A DNA stretch of 64,000 nt from Heliocybe sulcata (lineage: Eukaryota; Basidiomycota; Agaricomycetes; Gloeophyllales; Gloeophyllaceae). The notes under the pieces are model-generated. The model saw nothing but the letters and a program-made list of their open reading frames with translations, was not told the DNA's origin and did no database searches. This document shows positions 44,580-57,377 of this stretch, piece by piece. The translations under genes were made by a program, and so were the position numbers. The stretch covers positions 478,532-542,531 of the forward strand of contig ML213508.1 in NCBI GenBank assembly GCA_004369045.1, written 5' to 3'. Every line of letters begins with the position of its first letter. The stretch's first letter is position 1.

Positions 44580-47500
44580 ATGTCCCAGGAACTTGACGAC
44601 GCGGTCCGACCGCTCTTGCAACCGACAGAGGAGCTTAGGAACGTCCTTCCAGTCTTGACTGAACGACTCTTAGATGGTGGCCAGCAACTTAATTTCGCGG
44701 ACGAGGCGCTCTCGAAACGCAGGATATTGGCAGTAATATCGCATCGCGACGCGGATGGCAATGGAGATGAGGAAGGATGGTACGTCCTTGTGCTTTGACG
44801 TGTAACTCCACATTCCATCGTCGCTGGATATATGGGAGGTCTGGTTTGCATGTATCTGATTTGTCCATCTGTTATACATTAGCTTACTTATATACAAGTT
44901 CAAGTCTGATGCAATCGCAAAGGGAGATTTGGCCTTGCAACAGGCATTCCCCATCAATGTGGACTTCTCTATGACAATGGCACAGACACGACACAACACG
45001 ATTGATCTACGCCCTTCAGATTCTCACTCAGGTTTGAATCAATCGAGGACAGGTCAGAGCGCAAGCCTTGCTCAGTAAATAGAAGAATCTCACAATTGCT
45101 CAGAATTATCGCTGTCAATAAAGGCAGACAGTGAAAGCGACCCTGTCTCTTTTTTGACGTATGACGTGCAGGGCCTGCGTTCGGTTCTTGCGGAGTGCAA
45201 GCGGCTGAAGACCCAGGCCGGTGAGCTTTCGTCCGCCTACAAGTACTTCTTGTTATTGATAATCTAACGCAGAAGAACGTAAACAGTCGGATAGTCCTGG
45301 AGACTACTCATGGATGCGATATTATACCGTGAAACATATTCCCGTGTCATTATGTACGCCCTCGCTCGCGCTGTGCCGACTATTCCCCTCACTTGCCCTA
45401 CAGTATCGAAAATACCCCCTGATCTGCGGACCATTAACAAACCACTGCACACCCTTTTGTCGCCCGCTAGTGCTGGCCTTCCCGGAGACGATGAATTCGA
45501 CATTAACCTGATACGTGAGGAATGGGTCCGATCGAAGGCACAGGACATAGCATCACGCAAGCAGATTAATCTCAGGTGCGGTCGTTTGTTTTGTTCTCAA
45601 TCTCGGGATAATCACGGTCGCTGATACTCTGGGTGCGTTCTGGCACTACAGGATCCGTATCGGGACCTTTAATGTGAATGGGAAGCTGCCTTCGCAAGAT
45701 TTATCACCGTGGGTACAAGGCGGGGTAGACGAGAGCGGGCACTCTACTGTCCTGCCGCCCCTTCAGCCGATCTCACCGTTTTCCTTGGGCGACGGTGCCA
45801 AGGGGATACTAGACGATGCCAAAGGTATACCATGTCCGTGATTCACCCACAATGGTAATCACTCATCCCCTTCCTAGAGACTCGTTCTGAAACCGAATAC
45901 GATACCACATCTGTTGAATCCAGTACCAGCACCATCAACTCAGCATCGAAATCGACTTTGCAAAGCAAGTCCATAACTAGCGCATCTGTCCGGACAACAT
46001 CCGCTGTATCGTCGTCCAGTCTCTCCTCAGAAAATACTCTCCAAGTGGATACATATGCTCCAAATGGGGAGGCCCAGGCACACGCTGAAGACACCAAGTC
46101 CGATCCAGATCTTCTAGCTTTTGGTTTTCAAGAGCTCGATCTCTCGACAGAAGCTCTCCTCTATTCTTCCAAGACAACTCGAGAAGACGCCTGGTCGACA
46201 GCGATATTGGCAGGTTTAGGAGAGAAAGGTGCTTTGTACGAGAAGGTACTACCTCCTCGTTTCATCATGTTGGATCAAGATAACCATGACTGTCCTAGTT
46301 AGCGTCGAAACAGCTTGTGGGGATGCTTCTGATGATATTCGTCAAAAAGCGCTTGAGGGACTGTTTCCGAGACATTAAAGTATGTGCTGTCGGAGCCGGG
46401 CTGTTGGGGATAATGGTGCGTACGACTCTATGAGTTGGCCGGCTAGCGGTTGACAGGCGATATCAGGGCAATAAGGGCGGTACAGCTATCAGGTTGACAT
46501 ATGTCCCTCCGTCAGACGAAGGATGGCTGGCTCGGCCCGTAACTGTGACATTCGTCGACGCTCATCTTGCTGCCTTTGACGAGATGATGGATCGGCGAAA
46601 TGCCGACTTTCACGACCTCACCCGTCGACTTGTCTTTGATGTGGCAGCAAACCCTGCAGATGCAGGCGATGTTGCGCTTTTGCCCACTCTGCCTATCAGT
46701 ATTTTCGAGAGTGATGCTTTATTCTGGATGGTACGCCGAGTTATTAGCTAACACTCGATGTAACTAACCTGACATATGACACCTGCCTAGGGTGGTGAGG
46801 ACACTGATCCTCAATTTCCTATCCTATCTCACTCTTAGCTTCAGATTTGAATTATAGGATAGATTTACCGGATAGTGACATTCGCACGTTACTGAAGACA
46901 GAGCCTAGAGAACGCGGTATAGAGACGCTCTTGGAATTTGATCAAGTCAGTCTGGGCTACATATCCCTTCTCTTATGGAAACTGACGATCTGCACTAAGC
47001 TTAGACATTGTATCAGAGATGGCAAGTCTTTCGCTGGTTTTACAGAGGACCGCATAACGCGGTTGCCGTACGTGGGCCCCTTCCATCCGCCGTTCTGCTC
47101 ACAGCTGCCTCGTTACAGAACATACCGCTTCAGTTCTGGACTACTCACCGATTCTCTTGGCTACGATATGAAGTAGGTGGCTCATTGGTCATCGGCTCCG
47201 CAGTCTGTAGCTGACGGTTCTGCTCCCAGACGTAAACCTGCCTGGACAGACCGTATTCTATATATGAAGTCCGCCGGGACGGACCTCCTGCAAGAGTCTT
47301 ATGCGGGTCACTCGGAGATCACTTTTAGTGATCATAAACCCGTCTCCGCGGACTTCGAGCTAACTGTAGGTATGAATGCCCATCTCGGAGAGCAGTGTCT
47401 TCATAGCGAAACTATCAGGTACCCTTCGTCGACGACTCGCAGTTTCAATCCGCGGTCAGAACGCACTGGCACCAAGTAGGAGACATGGAAAACAATGATC

Positions 47501-48992
47501 AACCGCCTAAAGTGAAGCTTGACAGTACACTACTGGAGTTTGGACCGGTCCAGTATGTGACCTCATTATCCCAGCGGCTGATTTCCTAACAGATTCAGCT
47601 ATGAACGAGATGCCCAGAAAACTATCGGTTTGCAAAACACCGGCGAGGTACGAGGTAGACTCGAGTAACGCCGTGGTTTGCTAACCCTAAAGCAGATACC
47701 ATGCGCTTATCGTTTCGTACCTCTGGATGCGGGCGGTCCTATACGTGAGTTCGGACTGCCCCAAGCACGTACTAATGCTTACAACCACTCACCAAGATCC
47801 CCCGTGGCTTACGATCGAACCGATGGCGGTTGGTGGACTTCGCTCTTCTTTTGACAGGTGTTCACCATGCGGCACCAGGGATTATTGCTTCCGAGTGAAG
47901 CCATTAATATCTCAATAACTGTCAATGTCACCAAGGAGTCGGCGTCTAAGCTAAACATGTGGACAAGAAAACTGCATTGTACGCTCATCTTGCATACCAT
48001 GTTCGGGAAGGATCATTGCATCACGGCTCATGGCGAATATCGTACGTCTCGTCAAGCCACGATTAACTCAGTCTAACACCCTTTTTGTGTGATTGTTAGA
48101 GCCGACCTGCTACGGTAACAGACTCAGCGATCTGGTTAGGCTGCCCGGACCCATGAGAGAGCTCTCCGACCGGGAAAAGCTCCTATCAGAGGAACAAGCG
48201 ATAAACGCTCCGCGAGAGGTTATGAGATTGATTAATTGGCTCATGACTTACGCCGCGGAAATGGTACTGTACCACTTCTGCCTTCCAGTCACCTTCTACT
48301 GACTAGTGCAGCAGCAAGATTTGTTCCTTGTGCCTGGCGATCAAGACTTGGTGGCAAATATCCGAGAGGTACCAAGGGCGTACATTTCTGCTGCTTCACG
48401 CACTTACTCATAGCTTAGTGTCTTGATACCGGGGAAGAATTCACCTTCAAGGCCGAAGCGGATGGCCGATATGATCGTAAGACCACGATCGCGTTTGGAG
48501 AGGCGTTGCTGCAGTTTCTAAAATCTCTTGTGGAACCTGTCATCCCTCGGCACTTACATTCCAAATGCGTCCAAATCAATGATCGAGACGAAGCGTTTGA
48601 GGTTGGTTGCTCTGTCTGTCTTTCCTGCAGGATCTTTGCATGACACGGCCGTGCAGATGCTCAGTGAATTTCCTAGCGAGTCAGTGAATGTATGTTATCT
48701 GACCCTGATACGCCAGCTTCGACTGAAGCTGCTTCAGGTTTGGATCTCCCTTACGGCGTTCCTGCACTTCATCTGCCAGCAACCAAGCGGAAGTCCGCAA
48801 GACAGTACTCCCACAGTCAGCAGGGCTCAACTCTTAGGTATGGACGCGTATGAGATACAGGGAGTTTCCCACTGATGATCTTGCACCGTAGCGTCCATAT
48901 TTGCTCCTATATTGCTGAGCGAGGACCCCTCGGTATATCCTCCGCTATCGCCTCTTGGGAGGCGCAACTTCCTGCTGTTCTTCATACAATAA
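44580..48992 (+). CDS. OCRL/INPP5B-like inositol polyphosphate 5-phosphatase
   Basis: Removes the 5-phosphate of PI(4,5)P2 and related lipids on endosomal and Golgi membranes. Start MSQELDDAVRPLLQPTEELR leads into a PH-like N-terminal region (FKSDAIAKGDLALQQAFPIN; GLRSVLAECKRLKTQA). The catalytic domain begins IRIGTFNVNGKLPSQDLSPW, with a serine-rich insert (45880-46080), then LLAFGFQELDLS, VGAGLLGIMGNKGGTAIRLT, TFVDAHLAAFDEMMDRRNAD, WM-GDLNYRIDLPDSD, RDGKSFAGFTEDRI, RKPAWTDRILYM and FSDHKPVSADFELT. After it come an ASH-type beta domain (VKLDSTLLEFGPV, KTIGLQNTGE, IPCAYRFVPLDAG) and a RhoGAP-like domain (QDLFLVPGDQDLVANIRE, EALLQFLKSLVEPVIPRH, SVNVWISLTAFLHFI), ending PLGRRNFLLFFIQ at 48992. 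The GDLNYR motif needs a 4-nt exon at 46791-46794. All catalytic motifs are intact. The many short introns make exact exon ends in the ASH part approximate. Confidence 0.9.
46791..46794 (+). other. Predicted 4-nt microexon (GGTG)
   Basis: The preceding exon ends TTC TGG ATG at 46730; the next clear exon starts at 46845 with AT TTG AAT TAT AGG. Direct joining would bring in a stop. Between them a good acceptor (CTGCCTAG, ending 46790) and a good donor (GTGAGG, from 46795) bracket only GGTG, and including it gives ATG GGT GAT TTG AAT TAT AGG, the invariant GDLNYR block. Introns are 60 and 50 nt, normal for this genome. Confidence 0.75.
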
Positions 48993-49161
48993 CCCCCCAT
49001 GAGAAAGGCCGGTCCCCCGTGCATTGACTAGATGGCTTGTATATCTGCCCTCCACTCTCGCTGGAAGCATGTATTTGATGAATGCCTCGTCTGACTTCAC
49101 TACCCAGACGATGGGACGCTATGTACGCACGAAAGCGGGAAGAACAAAGTTGTCCGGGATG

Positions 49162-51239
49162 TTAGACAGCTTTACCGACGATATCCACCAGCTGCGTCTT
49201 CGGAATAGCTTCCTCATAAGCTTTCCTCATTAGGCGCGCCTTCGTCGCTTGTTCGAAGGCATACGCGAAACCGATTAACTTGGTCTCACTCCAGGCCGTC
49301 CCCATGAATGAGATGCCGAAGGGAACGCCTGGGCCATACTGACGAACCGGCTCTGCGGGGGCAGGTTCGAGGTCGTCTGGCTGGAAACCGAGAGGGACTG
49401 CACAACAGGATGGAGATCAGATTGTTAGTGACTGAGAATGAAGAGGGACGCACCCGAAATGAGCGGGTAACCTGCAAGCGCAGGAGGGGTGGACGCGAAT
49501 CCTACACAGTAGATCATCATTAAGACATGCAAAGAGCATAACGGCAGCTGACACGTACCATTAGTGGGCAGGATGATGGCGTCCAAGTTGTATTTCTGCA
49601 ACGTGGCGTCGATTCCGCTCGCGCGGCTCATTTTGTAGTTCGCAGCTACTGTATCCTCATAGTATTTGTCCGCTTCCAAGGATTGGGACTTGATGAATCT
49701 GGTGGAGCAATAGTAAGAGTAATGTTCGACGAGGGGTCTTGCAAGCGTACTGGGATTGGTCAGTCCAGTATGGAGCGGGTAGTTCTTGCTCGGCATGGTC
49801 CTCATTGAATTTGATTAGGTCCGCTAGGTTCTTTACTCCGGTGGGGACTTCAAGCAGACCATCAATGTACTTATTGAGATCTATCTAGAACACGCGATGT
49901 GTAGCAAAGTCAGTATTCAAATCATACACGGGAGCATGAAAAGGGAACTCGTACTTTGAGGTCTACGCCCATCACATGTAGTTCGTGCGTCCTCCTCTCC
50001 TTCAGCAGCTCGGCATTGGGAAACTCTGCTGGATCGACGATTTCTGCGCCCAGCTGCTTGAACACTTCCAAGGCTTGGTCGAACGCCTTTACTATGTTTG
50101 CCTGTGCCTCGGCGTTCTCCTGCGGTCGGGTAGCAAAGGAGCGGGGAACACCAAGACGCGCGCCTTTTAAGGCATCCAGTTTGAGGGCATGCGTGTAGTT
50201 CGGGACCGGTAACGGCTGCGCAAGAGTGTAGTTGTCGGAATCGTCTGGGCCGGCAATGGTAGAGAGAAGGATCGCTGCGTCAGTAACGCTACGCGTCATA
50301 GGCCCTATGGAGTCTTGGTGAGACGAAATCGGTATCACTAGGGAGAAGCGTCATTGAGTGAGCCGCAGAACTGAACCGCAGTGAGATCTGGGGACGTACC
50401 TCCAGCTCTGGAGGTCAGCCCAACGGTGGGCTTGATACCGACGAGGTTATTCCTACTGCTGGGACTCGTGATACTGCCATCGGTTTCTGTGCCCAGCGTA
50501 CCGGCAGCAAGGCCTATGGCTGCTGCGATTCCGCTGCCAGAGCTCGATCCGGATGGGTCAACGAGCGGGTAGTACGGGGATGTGCATTGGCCGCCTCGGC
50601 CACTGAAGCCGGAGGGCACTTGCCCGCGGAAGTTCGCCCACTCGGACATATTGGTTTTACCTAGGATGATGGCTCCTGCAGCGCGTAGTTTGGCAGCGAC
50701 GGGTGCGTCCCGAGGTACTACTGAGCCAAGGAGTGCGTAAGATCCTGTCAAAGCACGTTTGCCTTGGGTCAGTAAGGGAGTATCTTGATATTGTAGGCTG
50801 CCAGCGGACAGACCTGCAGTAGTATTCATACCTGAATTAGAATCAATGATGAGAATTGGGCATGTCTGAGCAGCACTGGTTTGCTCACCCTCGCTATGCA
50901 ATGTAGCGATATTATCCTTCACCAATAGTGGTATACCATGGAGGGACCCGCGCGGACCTTTCTGCGCTCTTTCCTTGTCCAATTCTGCCGCTTGTGACAA
51001 GGCACTTGGGTTAGTCTCGATAACTGCTCGCAAAGCGGGTCCCTTCAAGTTGACCTCGTCAATCCTTGCCAGGTATGCCTGAGAGGGATAAGCTGGCGGG
51101 TACTATGTCTCGCATCGGTACTCACCTTCACAAGGTCCACACTAGTAAATTGAGCCTCGCTCAAACCATCTTGTAATTCGAGAATGCCTGCTTCACACAA
51201 GTCAGGGTAGGCATCTAGGTTCTCAACTGGGGCCGCCAT
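49162..51239 (-). CDS. Amidase signature family enzyme
   Basis: Hydrolyses C-N bonds of small amides; the natural substrate is unknown. The ATG at 51237-51239 gives MAAPVENLDAYPDLCEAGIL, then SVDLVK-AYLARIDEVNLKGP across an intron. The Ser-cisSer-Lys triad is visible: lysine in GIPLLVKDNIATLHSEG, the serine-rich loop DPSGSSSGSGIAAAIGLAAG, and the nucleophile in GTLGTETDGSITSPSSRNNL, followed by VGIKPTVGLTSRAGVIPISS and QDSIGPMTRSVTDAAILLST. The C-terminal half includes KYNLDAIILPTNG, FASTPPALAGYPLIS, GVPFGISFMGTAWSE and a terminal helix QATKARLMRKAYEEAIPKTQ, stop at 49162-49164. The chain has no signal peptide. It is convergent with the 5-phosphatase gene, 169 bp apart. It looks complete and catalytically competent. 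Confidence 0.9.
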
Positions 51240-51825
51240 CGTGTCTTCAGCTCGTTGCTGAGACCCTCACAGATGCTCTCCGCTCTGGCACAGCGAGAGT
51301 GACTATACCTCTCTCATGCAGATATGATAAACCATTCAGAGCACCGTGAGCGCAGCTCGGAATAGCCACTATCTTCGATTAGTTCGATTAGCATGGGTGC
51401 AATAAACTTGGCTGCAGTCGACCGAGCTGGCTACACAAAGTTGCATACCGAGCAGTGAACACTAGTATGTTCTCTGCATGTAAGACATAGTACTCTCTGG
51501 ATCCAGTGTTCATTCAGAATGACATGAATCAGGAGGAGTAGAGGGCGAGGAAACGCACGAGCTCGGATTCTTCCGATTCTTGAATCCCGGCCAACCTCTC
51601 GTCCGTCAGATAAATTCATTTCTTGGGCCATGATTTGCATGCGTCTGAATCCAAGAACCATAAGAAAGGCACAATCTGGCCATACAAATCCATATACCGA
51701 CGACAAATACATTACTATTACAAAGGGCGAGTAACACCCCATACTACCTAAGCCAGTAGACACAAACCCACAATAGCTAGATCCTCATAATATAACCTGT
51801 AACACACGCAATTACCGCTCAGCGA
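51240..51825. other. Intergenic
   Basis: About 585 bp between the amidase start and the acetyl-CoA synthetase stop (both minus strand). It should hold the amidase promoter. A frame at 51431-51763 has no recognisable content. Confidence 0.5.
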
Positions 51826-54480
51826 TTACTTCGCACTGGCCTCTGCAACCTTCTTCTTGATCTCATCAACAACGCCCGGTTCTGCTACGGTGCTGAGGTC
51901 CCCCAGCTGGTCGCCCTCGCCCGCAACAATCTTGCGCATGATGCGGCGCATGATCTACAACGCACAATTAGCAAACAAGCTCCACCAGTGCAGATATCAG
52001 GGACCCTACCTTGCCAGACCGCGTCTTGGGCAGATCATTAACAATGTAAATCTTCTTCGGCGCCGCAAAAGGCCCAATGACCTTCCGGACCTGCAGCGTC
52101 AGCTCCTTCACCAGCGCCACCTCGTCCTCATCGTACGTGAACTCCCTAAGTCATCGTTCAACGTCAGCACACACGGTTTCGGAGGTCACGATCGGTACTA
52201 ACGGCTTTAACGTAACAAACGCGTGCACAGCCTGCCCGGTCAGGTCATCCGCAGTACCGATAACTAAAGCATCAAAGCACATCAGATGCGCAAACTCTAA
52301 CATGACCCACGATAGCAGAGACGGACGTACCGGCTGTCTCGGCGACACCCTTGTGCATGATCAGCGCGGACTCGATCTCCGCTGTCGACAGACGGTGACC
52401 AGACACGTTGATAACATCTTTCACCCAACTCTGTCAGACAGCGCGCATGGTTAAAATGTGGGATAATCCACTCACCATCGACGCGACCCTTGATCCAGAT
52501 GTACCCGTGCTCGTCACGAGCGGCCCCATCGCCCGTATAGAACACACCAGGGTAAGGCTAAACATATCACATGCCATCGTCAGTCTGCAAAAGGGCTAGC
52601 CAGTGCGGGGTGTGCGGACCTTCATGTAAGTCTCCAGATAACGTTTGTGGTCTTGGTAAACGGTCCTGGCGATTGAGGGCCAAGGCGTCTTGAGCACGAG
52701 CACGCCTTCGACGTTGTTGCCCGTGAGTTCCTGGAGGATATGGTCAGTGAGTTGTAGTGGGTAAACGCAGTCAACACACCTCGCCAGACGTCGCGTCCAG
52801 AATCGCCGGCTCGATACCAAAGAACGGCACCGTCGCTGAACCGGGCTTGGTCTCGATAGCACCAGGGAACGGCGTCACAACAATCGAGCCCGTCTCCGTT
52901 TGCCTATCACCCACCCATATTCATCCTTCCATTCCATCAGCCTCATACACGACACTCACCAGAACGTATCCACAATCGCACACTGTCTCCCACCGACATG
53001 ATCATTGTACCAGTGCCACGCCTCGGGATTGATCGGCTCCCCAACGCTGCCCAGGACGCGCAAGCTGCTGAGATCGTGCTTCTGGACGTGGTGCTCGCCC
53101 AGGCGGCGCAGCAGCCGGATCGCGGTCGGCGCGGAGTAGAACTGCGTGAGCTGGTGCTTCTCGACCGTCTCCCAGTAGCGCGAGGGCGTGGGGTAGACGG
53201 GCGTGGACTCGAAGACGGTGGTGGAGACGCCGTTGCAGAGGGGGCCGTAGACGATGTAGCTGTATAGTAGGATGCGGATGTGAGTAGAAGAAGGGATGGG
53301 GAGGGCGGGGACTCACGTGTGGCCGGTGATCCAGCCGATGTCGGCCATGCAGGCGAATCGGTCGTCGGGGTGCACGTCGAAGACGTATTTGACTGTGAGC
53401 GCGGCGCAGAGGAGGTAGCCGCCGGTCGTGTGTACCACTCCCTTCGGTCTCCCGGTTGAGCCAGAGGTCTGTTGGGTATTAGACGAGGGAGGACTTTAGA
53501 TATTGAATGTGTCACTCACGTAGAGGATAAATAGCGGGTCTTCAGACGACATGATCTCGGGCGGGCAGTAGCTCGGCACCTTCTCCGTCTCCTCATGCCA
53601 CCACTTGTCCCTGCCTTCAGTCCAGGGAACCGTGTTGCCCGTCCGCTTCAGCACCAAGACGTGCTCGACATCAGGGCACTCCTTCAACGCAGCGTCCACG
53701 ATCGCCTTGGTCGCAATCGTCTTTCCGCCTCTCTTTCCCTCGTCAGTGGTGATCAGTACGCGGGACTTGCAGTCCTGCACACGGTCGCGCAGCGACTCTG
53801 CGGAGAAGCCCGCAAAAACGACAGAGTGGATGGCGCCAATCCGCGCACATGCGAGGAAGGCCGCGACGGATTGCCAGGTCATGGGGAGGTAGACGGAGAC
53901 GGTGTCGCCCTTCTTCACGCCGAGCGTTTTGAGCACGTTCGCGATGGCGCAGACCTCGCGGAGGAGCTCGGCGTAGGTGATATTGCAGCCCTCGTCAGGC
54001 TCGTCCGCTTCGTAGATGATTGCGGTCTGAGATAGGCGTGATTCGTCGGACGTGAGGATGGGATGCGGGCGAGGTCACGCTTACCTTGTCTGGGTGCTTG
54101 AATGCCCAGCGGTCTACACAGTTGTAGGAAGCGTTCAGGCCGCCCTCGGGGAACCACACAATGTCGCCTGTCTCGAACCCACCCGCTCGGACAGTGTGGA
54201 AGGGTCGATCCCAGTGCAAGGTCTCCCGAGCAATCTGTGCAGCCGCTCAGTCCCGGCTTCACAAAAACTTGCTCTCGCCGCTGCGCACCTTTGCCCACCA
54301 CTTGTCCGACTCATGGCCGACGGTCTGCCCGTGCGCCTTCTTGTAAGCGTGAATGTGCGGACCAATGTGCGGGACCTTGGGCCCATCCTTCATACGAGGA
54401 GCGACGGGGTGAAAGGGGACGCTGGGGACGTCGATGTCGGCGCTGCCGTTGCCGTTGACGGGGGCTGGACTGCCAGGCAT
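51826..54480 (-). CDS. ACS1: Acetyl-CoA synthetase
   Basis: Activates acetate with ATP and CoA to acetyl-CoA in cytosol and nucleus; needed for growth on acetate or ethanol and for histone acetylation. The ATG at 54478-54480 opens [20 protein letters not shown]. Family blocks in order: [82 protein letters not shown], the AMP-binding loop [20 protein letters not shown] (formed across a 50-nt intron), [79 protein letters not shown] and the catalytic lysine motif [14 protein letters not shown]. It ends [10 protein letters not shown] with the stop at 51826-51828. The gene is complete. ERT1-type regulators normally act on this branch of metabolism, but the two genes here are 30 kb apart. Confidence 0.96.
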
Positions 54481-57377
54481 GATGGTGAAGGAGAAAAGGG
54501 GACTTTCGGCGAGACATGTTGGGGATGTTGGCTGTTTTAGTAGTAGGCGCTGTGCGCTAGTGTGTCACGCGGACCCGCGAGTGGCAGGGCCCTGATGCGG
54601 GGTAAGCCTCATCGAATCTTGCCATTCGTTCAACCAAGTACGGCAATTATGGAATATCTTTCTGCAGACTTTCGCCGAATCATTAATCACCAGCGGCCGA
54701 ACAACGGGACGCAGTCCAATCCGATCGGACGCCCGATATTACTCTTCCATAAAACCCACTCTATAAACGTATTATAACATTTCTAGCTACTGACAGTAGT
54801 GGAGGAAGTGCGGAATGCACTCGAAGATAGCGCTATTCGGTATACAAATTGGCTAATGTACGAGAGATACGGCCAGCATCAATGAAACCGGAGGTAGTAG
54901 TACTTGCATTGAATACAGTGTTCCTTCTTAGTATTCTTGGAACGCCGATTAAATAGAGTCTATGCGATCCGTTCCAGTCGCATTGTGACCGAGGCTGGCA
55001 CCACGAAGAAGAAACGGAGAGCACCCAAGCGACGGAACTGAACTCTGTCCACAAGAAGCAGACAATCATGCCAGATGACGCGCAAACAGGAAGCACGGGA
55101 ACCGCTGCCAAGTAGCCATCAAACCTAGCAAGCCAATAAGACACCGACGAAAGAGTCCTCAGCTTGGGTCAAAGTGGTCGCGACCCGGCATAAGCAGTAG
55201 CTAGTCGAGGAGCAGAGCAACAGTCGAGCGTGATTCGAAGGCATTCATGTGGGGTAAGAGCGGTCCTCCGTCTTACCCCACCGGAGCTCTCTGGATAAAA
55301 GCAAGAGCGCGTCGGCACGCACCAGGACTGTGAGCGAAACGATGACCTGCGGGACGAGACCAACATCTGTAGTGGGCGCAGAGCGGTCATGTGTGCATGT
55401 CCACAGGAGCTGGTCCTCCCGCATATTCGAATACCAGACCAGCCTGGCGAGACAGAGGAGGTCCGCTGCGGTCGATCCCTTGAGATCAGTGCACCGGCTG
55501 TTGTCTCAGCATTGGCAAGTCGCTAGTGTTGCCGCAGCGCCAGGGTGAGCTTGAAGTTGCGCTGCCGCTGGCTCCCAGAGTGACAACTCTGCCTGCTGAC
55601 AGAGTGACCCTGCAGTACCCTGGTCGGCTCCAGAGTGGCGCTGGTTGCGATCACGTGTTCATCCGCCACTGGTGGCTGGCGCGTCGTCGCTTTGTTTTAC
55701 GCCGTATATGGGCATCCACTCCAGTCTTTCCCTGCGTCTTTGTGTAATATAAACGTGTATGACTTCTTGATATCTATATTTACTTCCTTCGTCTCCACGA
55801 TATGCGACATCTGTGCTACTGCGGCCGAGGCAGGCCCAACAGTACTGCACTAGTGTCCTCAAGCCGACACTACTGCTGCGAATAGTACTCAATATCTGCC
55901 GGCCACACTGCTGCATGGGCAGTCTTCTCGGAACCTAACATATGTATATCCTCAACAGCCTGTTCAGCTGCATACCGGAATGTCTTGCCAACATCATCCG
56001 GCCTTCTTTCTCGGACGCCTGTACGAGCTGATGTTCGGAAACGGGGAAAGAACCTGGATGCGCGGGACGGCCCTGCATTAGAGCAGGAGCTGCAGACTCC
56101 AGAGATGCATCAAAGTCGGCCTCGTTGAGTATGAGAACCATGCCGGTTTGGATCTTGTAGCATTCTGGGATGTAAGTCACTTCATATTGCACGCACTTCG
56201 TCCCGGTCATTTGACTGACACTACTCTGCAGGAGCATGAGAAGGTCTGCCCGATATTGTTCCGAGTGGCCCTCGACGTCCTTCAAGCTCAAGCATCGACA
56301 GTCCCATTCGAACGCTGCCTTCCGAACGCGCCTTCTCTTCCGGGGCTGAAATAGATGCCGGATTCCGGGGCCGCCTTTCTGATGTTCTTTTGAAGGCGTT
56401 ATAGATTCTCAAATTTCTCGTTCGTGAAGACAGTCTTGATTTTAGTGCCGGGTGGGTGTCAACTTACTCGCTCGTGCCAGACACAATATTGTCGATCAAC
56501 CTGCACCACAACTCAAAGATTCGATGGACAACGGCCTCGTTGTCAAGGCCCTCAACGAAGATATCGAGGACTCTAATATTCAACTGTAGTACCCGTAGTG
56601 CAGACTTCGTTAAGAGTAGTTCACCTCCCGGCATAATCCGCAATAGAGATCAGCTAAGGCCAGCGGCGCTGCTACGTAGGGTAGCGTGACACTGAGGTGA
56701 CCCAGCGCGCACTCGAATCGCGCTAGGGTGGCCCTGGCGCTGGCGCTGCGGCAACACTACAAGTCGCTCACACCGACGGACAGGGCGGCCGTTGTGCGCC
56801 GCAGAATCCTCCGCGGCCAACAAATCCATTAAGGATTGCAGTGGGTCGGGGAACGTAAAAGGCACAGAAGATTTGATGGGGAGTTGTGGCGTGGAACGTG
56901 CAAGTATTTGGTTGAGCTTGGCAAATATGTGGCGTCTGTTCGCCGATTCAGAAAATTAAACGGTACCTGCCCTCGCCTTCTTGTTCCTGTGTGAGATCAG
57001 TACTATGAGGCCACAGCTGCTGGCCAGATTGAGTTTATTTATTCAACGTCTATATACGTTGTAAGATCGATACATGTCGCTTCTCGCCCACGGCCGTACA
57101 TGTTAGGAAGGGCAGTCTCCTTTTGCGTGTATTTCCAAACCTTGCCCAATGCCGTTGCGTTCCAGAAGGCTCATAACATCGCGGTTTTACAGTCAGTAGA
57201 GATATGACTTGTTCGCGACCTGCATGTCTGCTAGAAGAAAGATGCTGTAGGCTCTTCTAGCATCTTCCACCAACGGTTACGTAACGGCAGGCTTGTCGCG
57301 ATTCACCATCATGGAACGCAGCGAGCACAACTCTAAACACGTCTCTCCCTGCTCGTGCTCCTCGAAAGCCACCCAGA
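54481..57377. other. Gene-poor region of about 2.9 kb
   Basis: No convincing gene. The most protein-like stretch is on the minus strand at about 56412-55935: one frame reads SERRPRNPASISAPEEKARS, and a shifted one reads LKDVEGHSEQYRADLLMLLQ, CVQYEVTYIPECYKIQTGMV, LILNEADFDASLESAAPALM. These may be exons of an unrecognised gene or a remnant; I found no secure splice path. The rest shows only short conflicting frames. Confidence 0.4.

Noticed and set aside
53002-54035. Plus- and minus-strand frames overlapping acetyl-CoA synthetase
   Set aside because: Shadows of a gene with complete family motifs.
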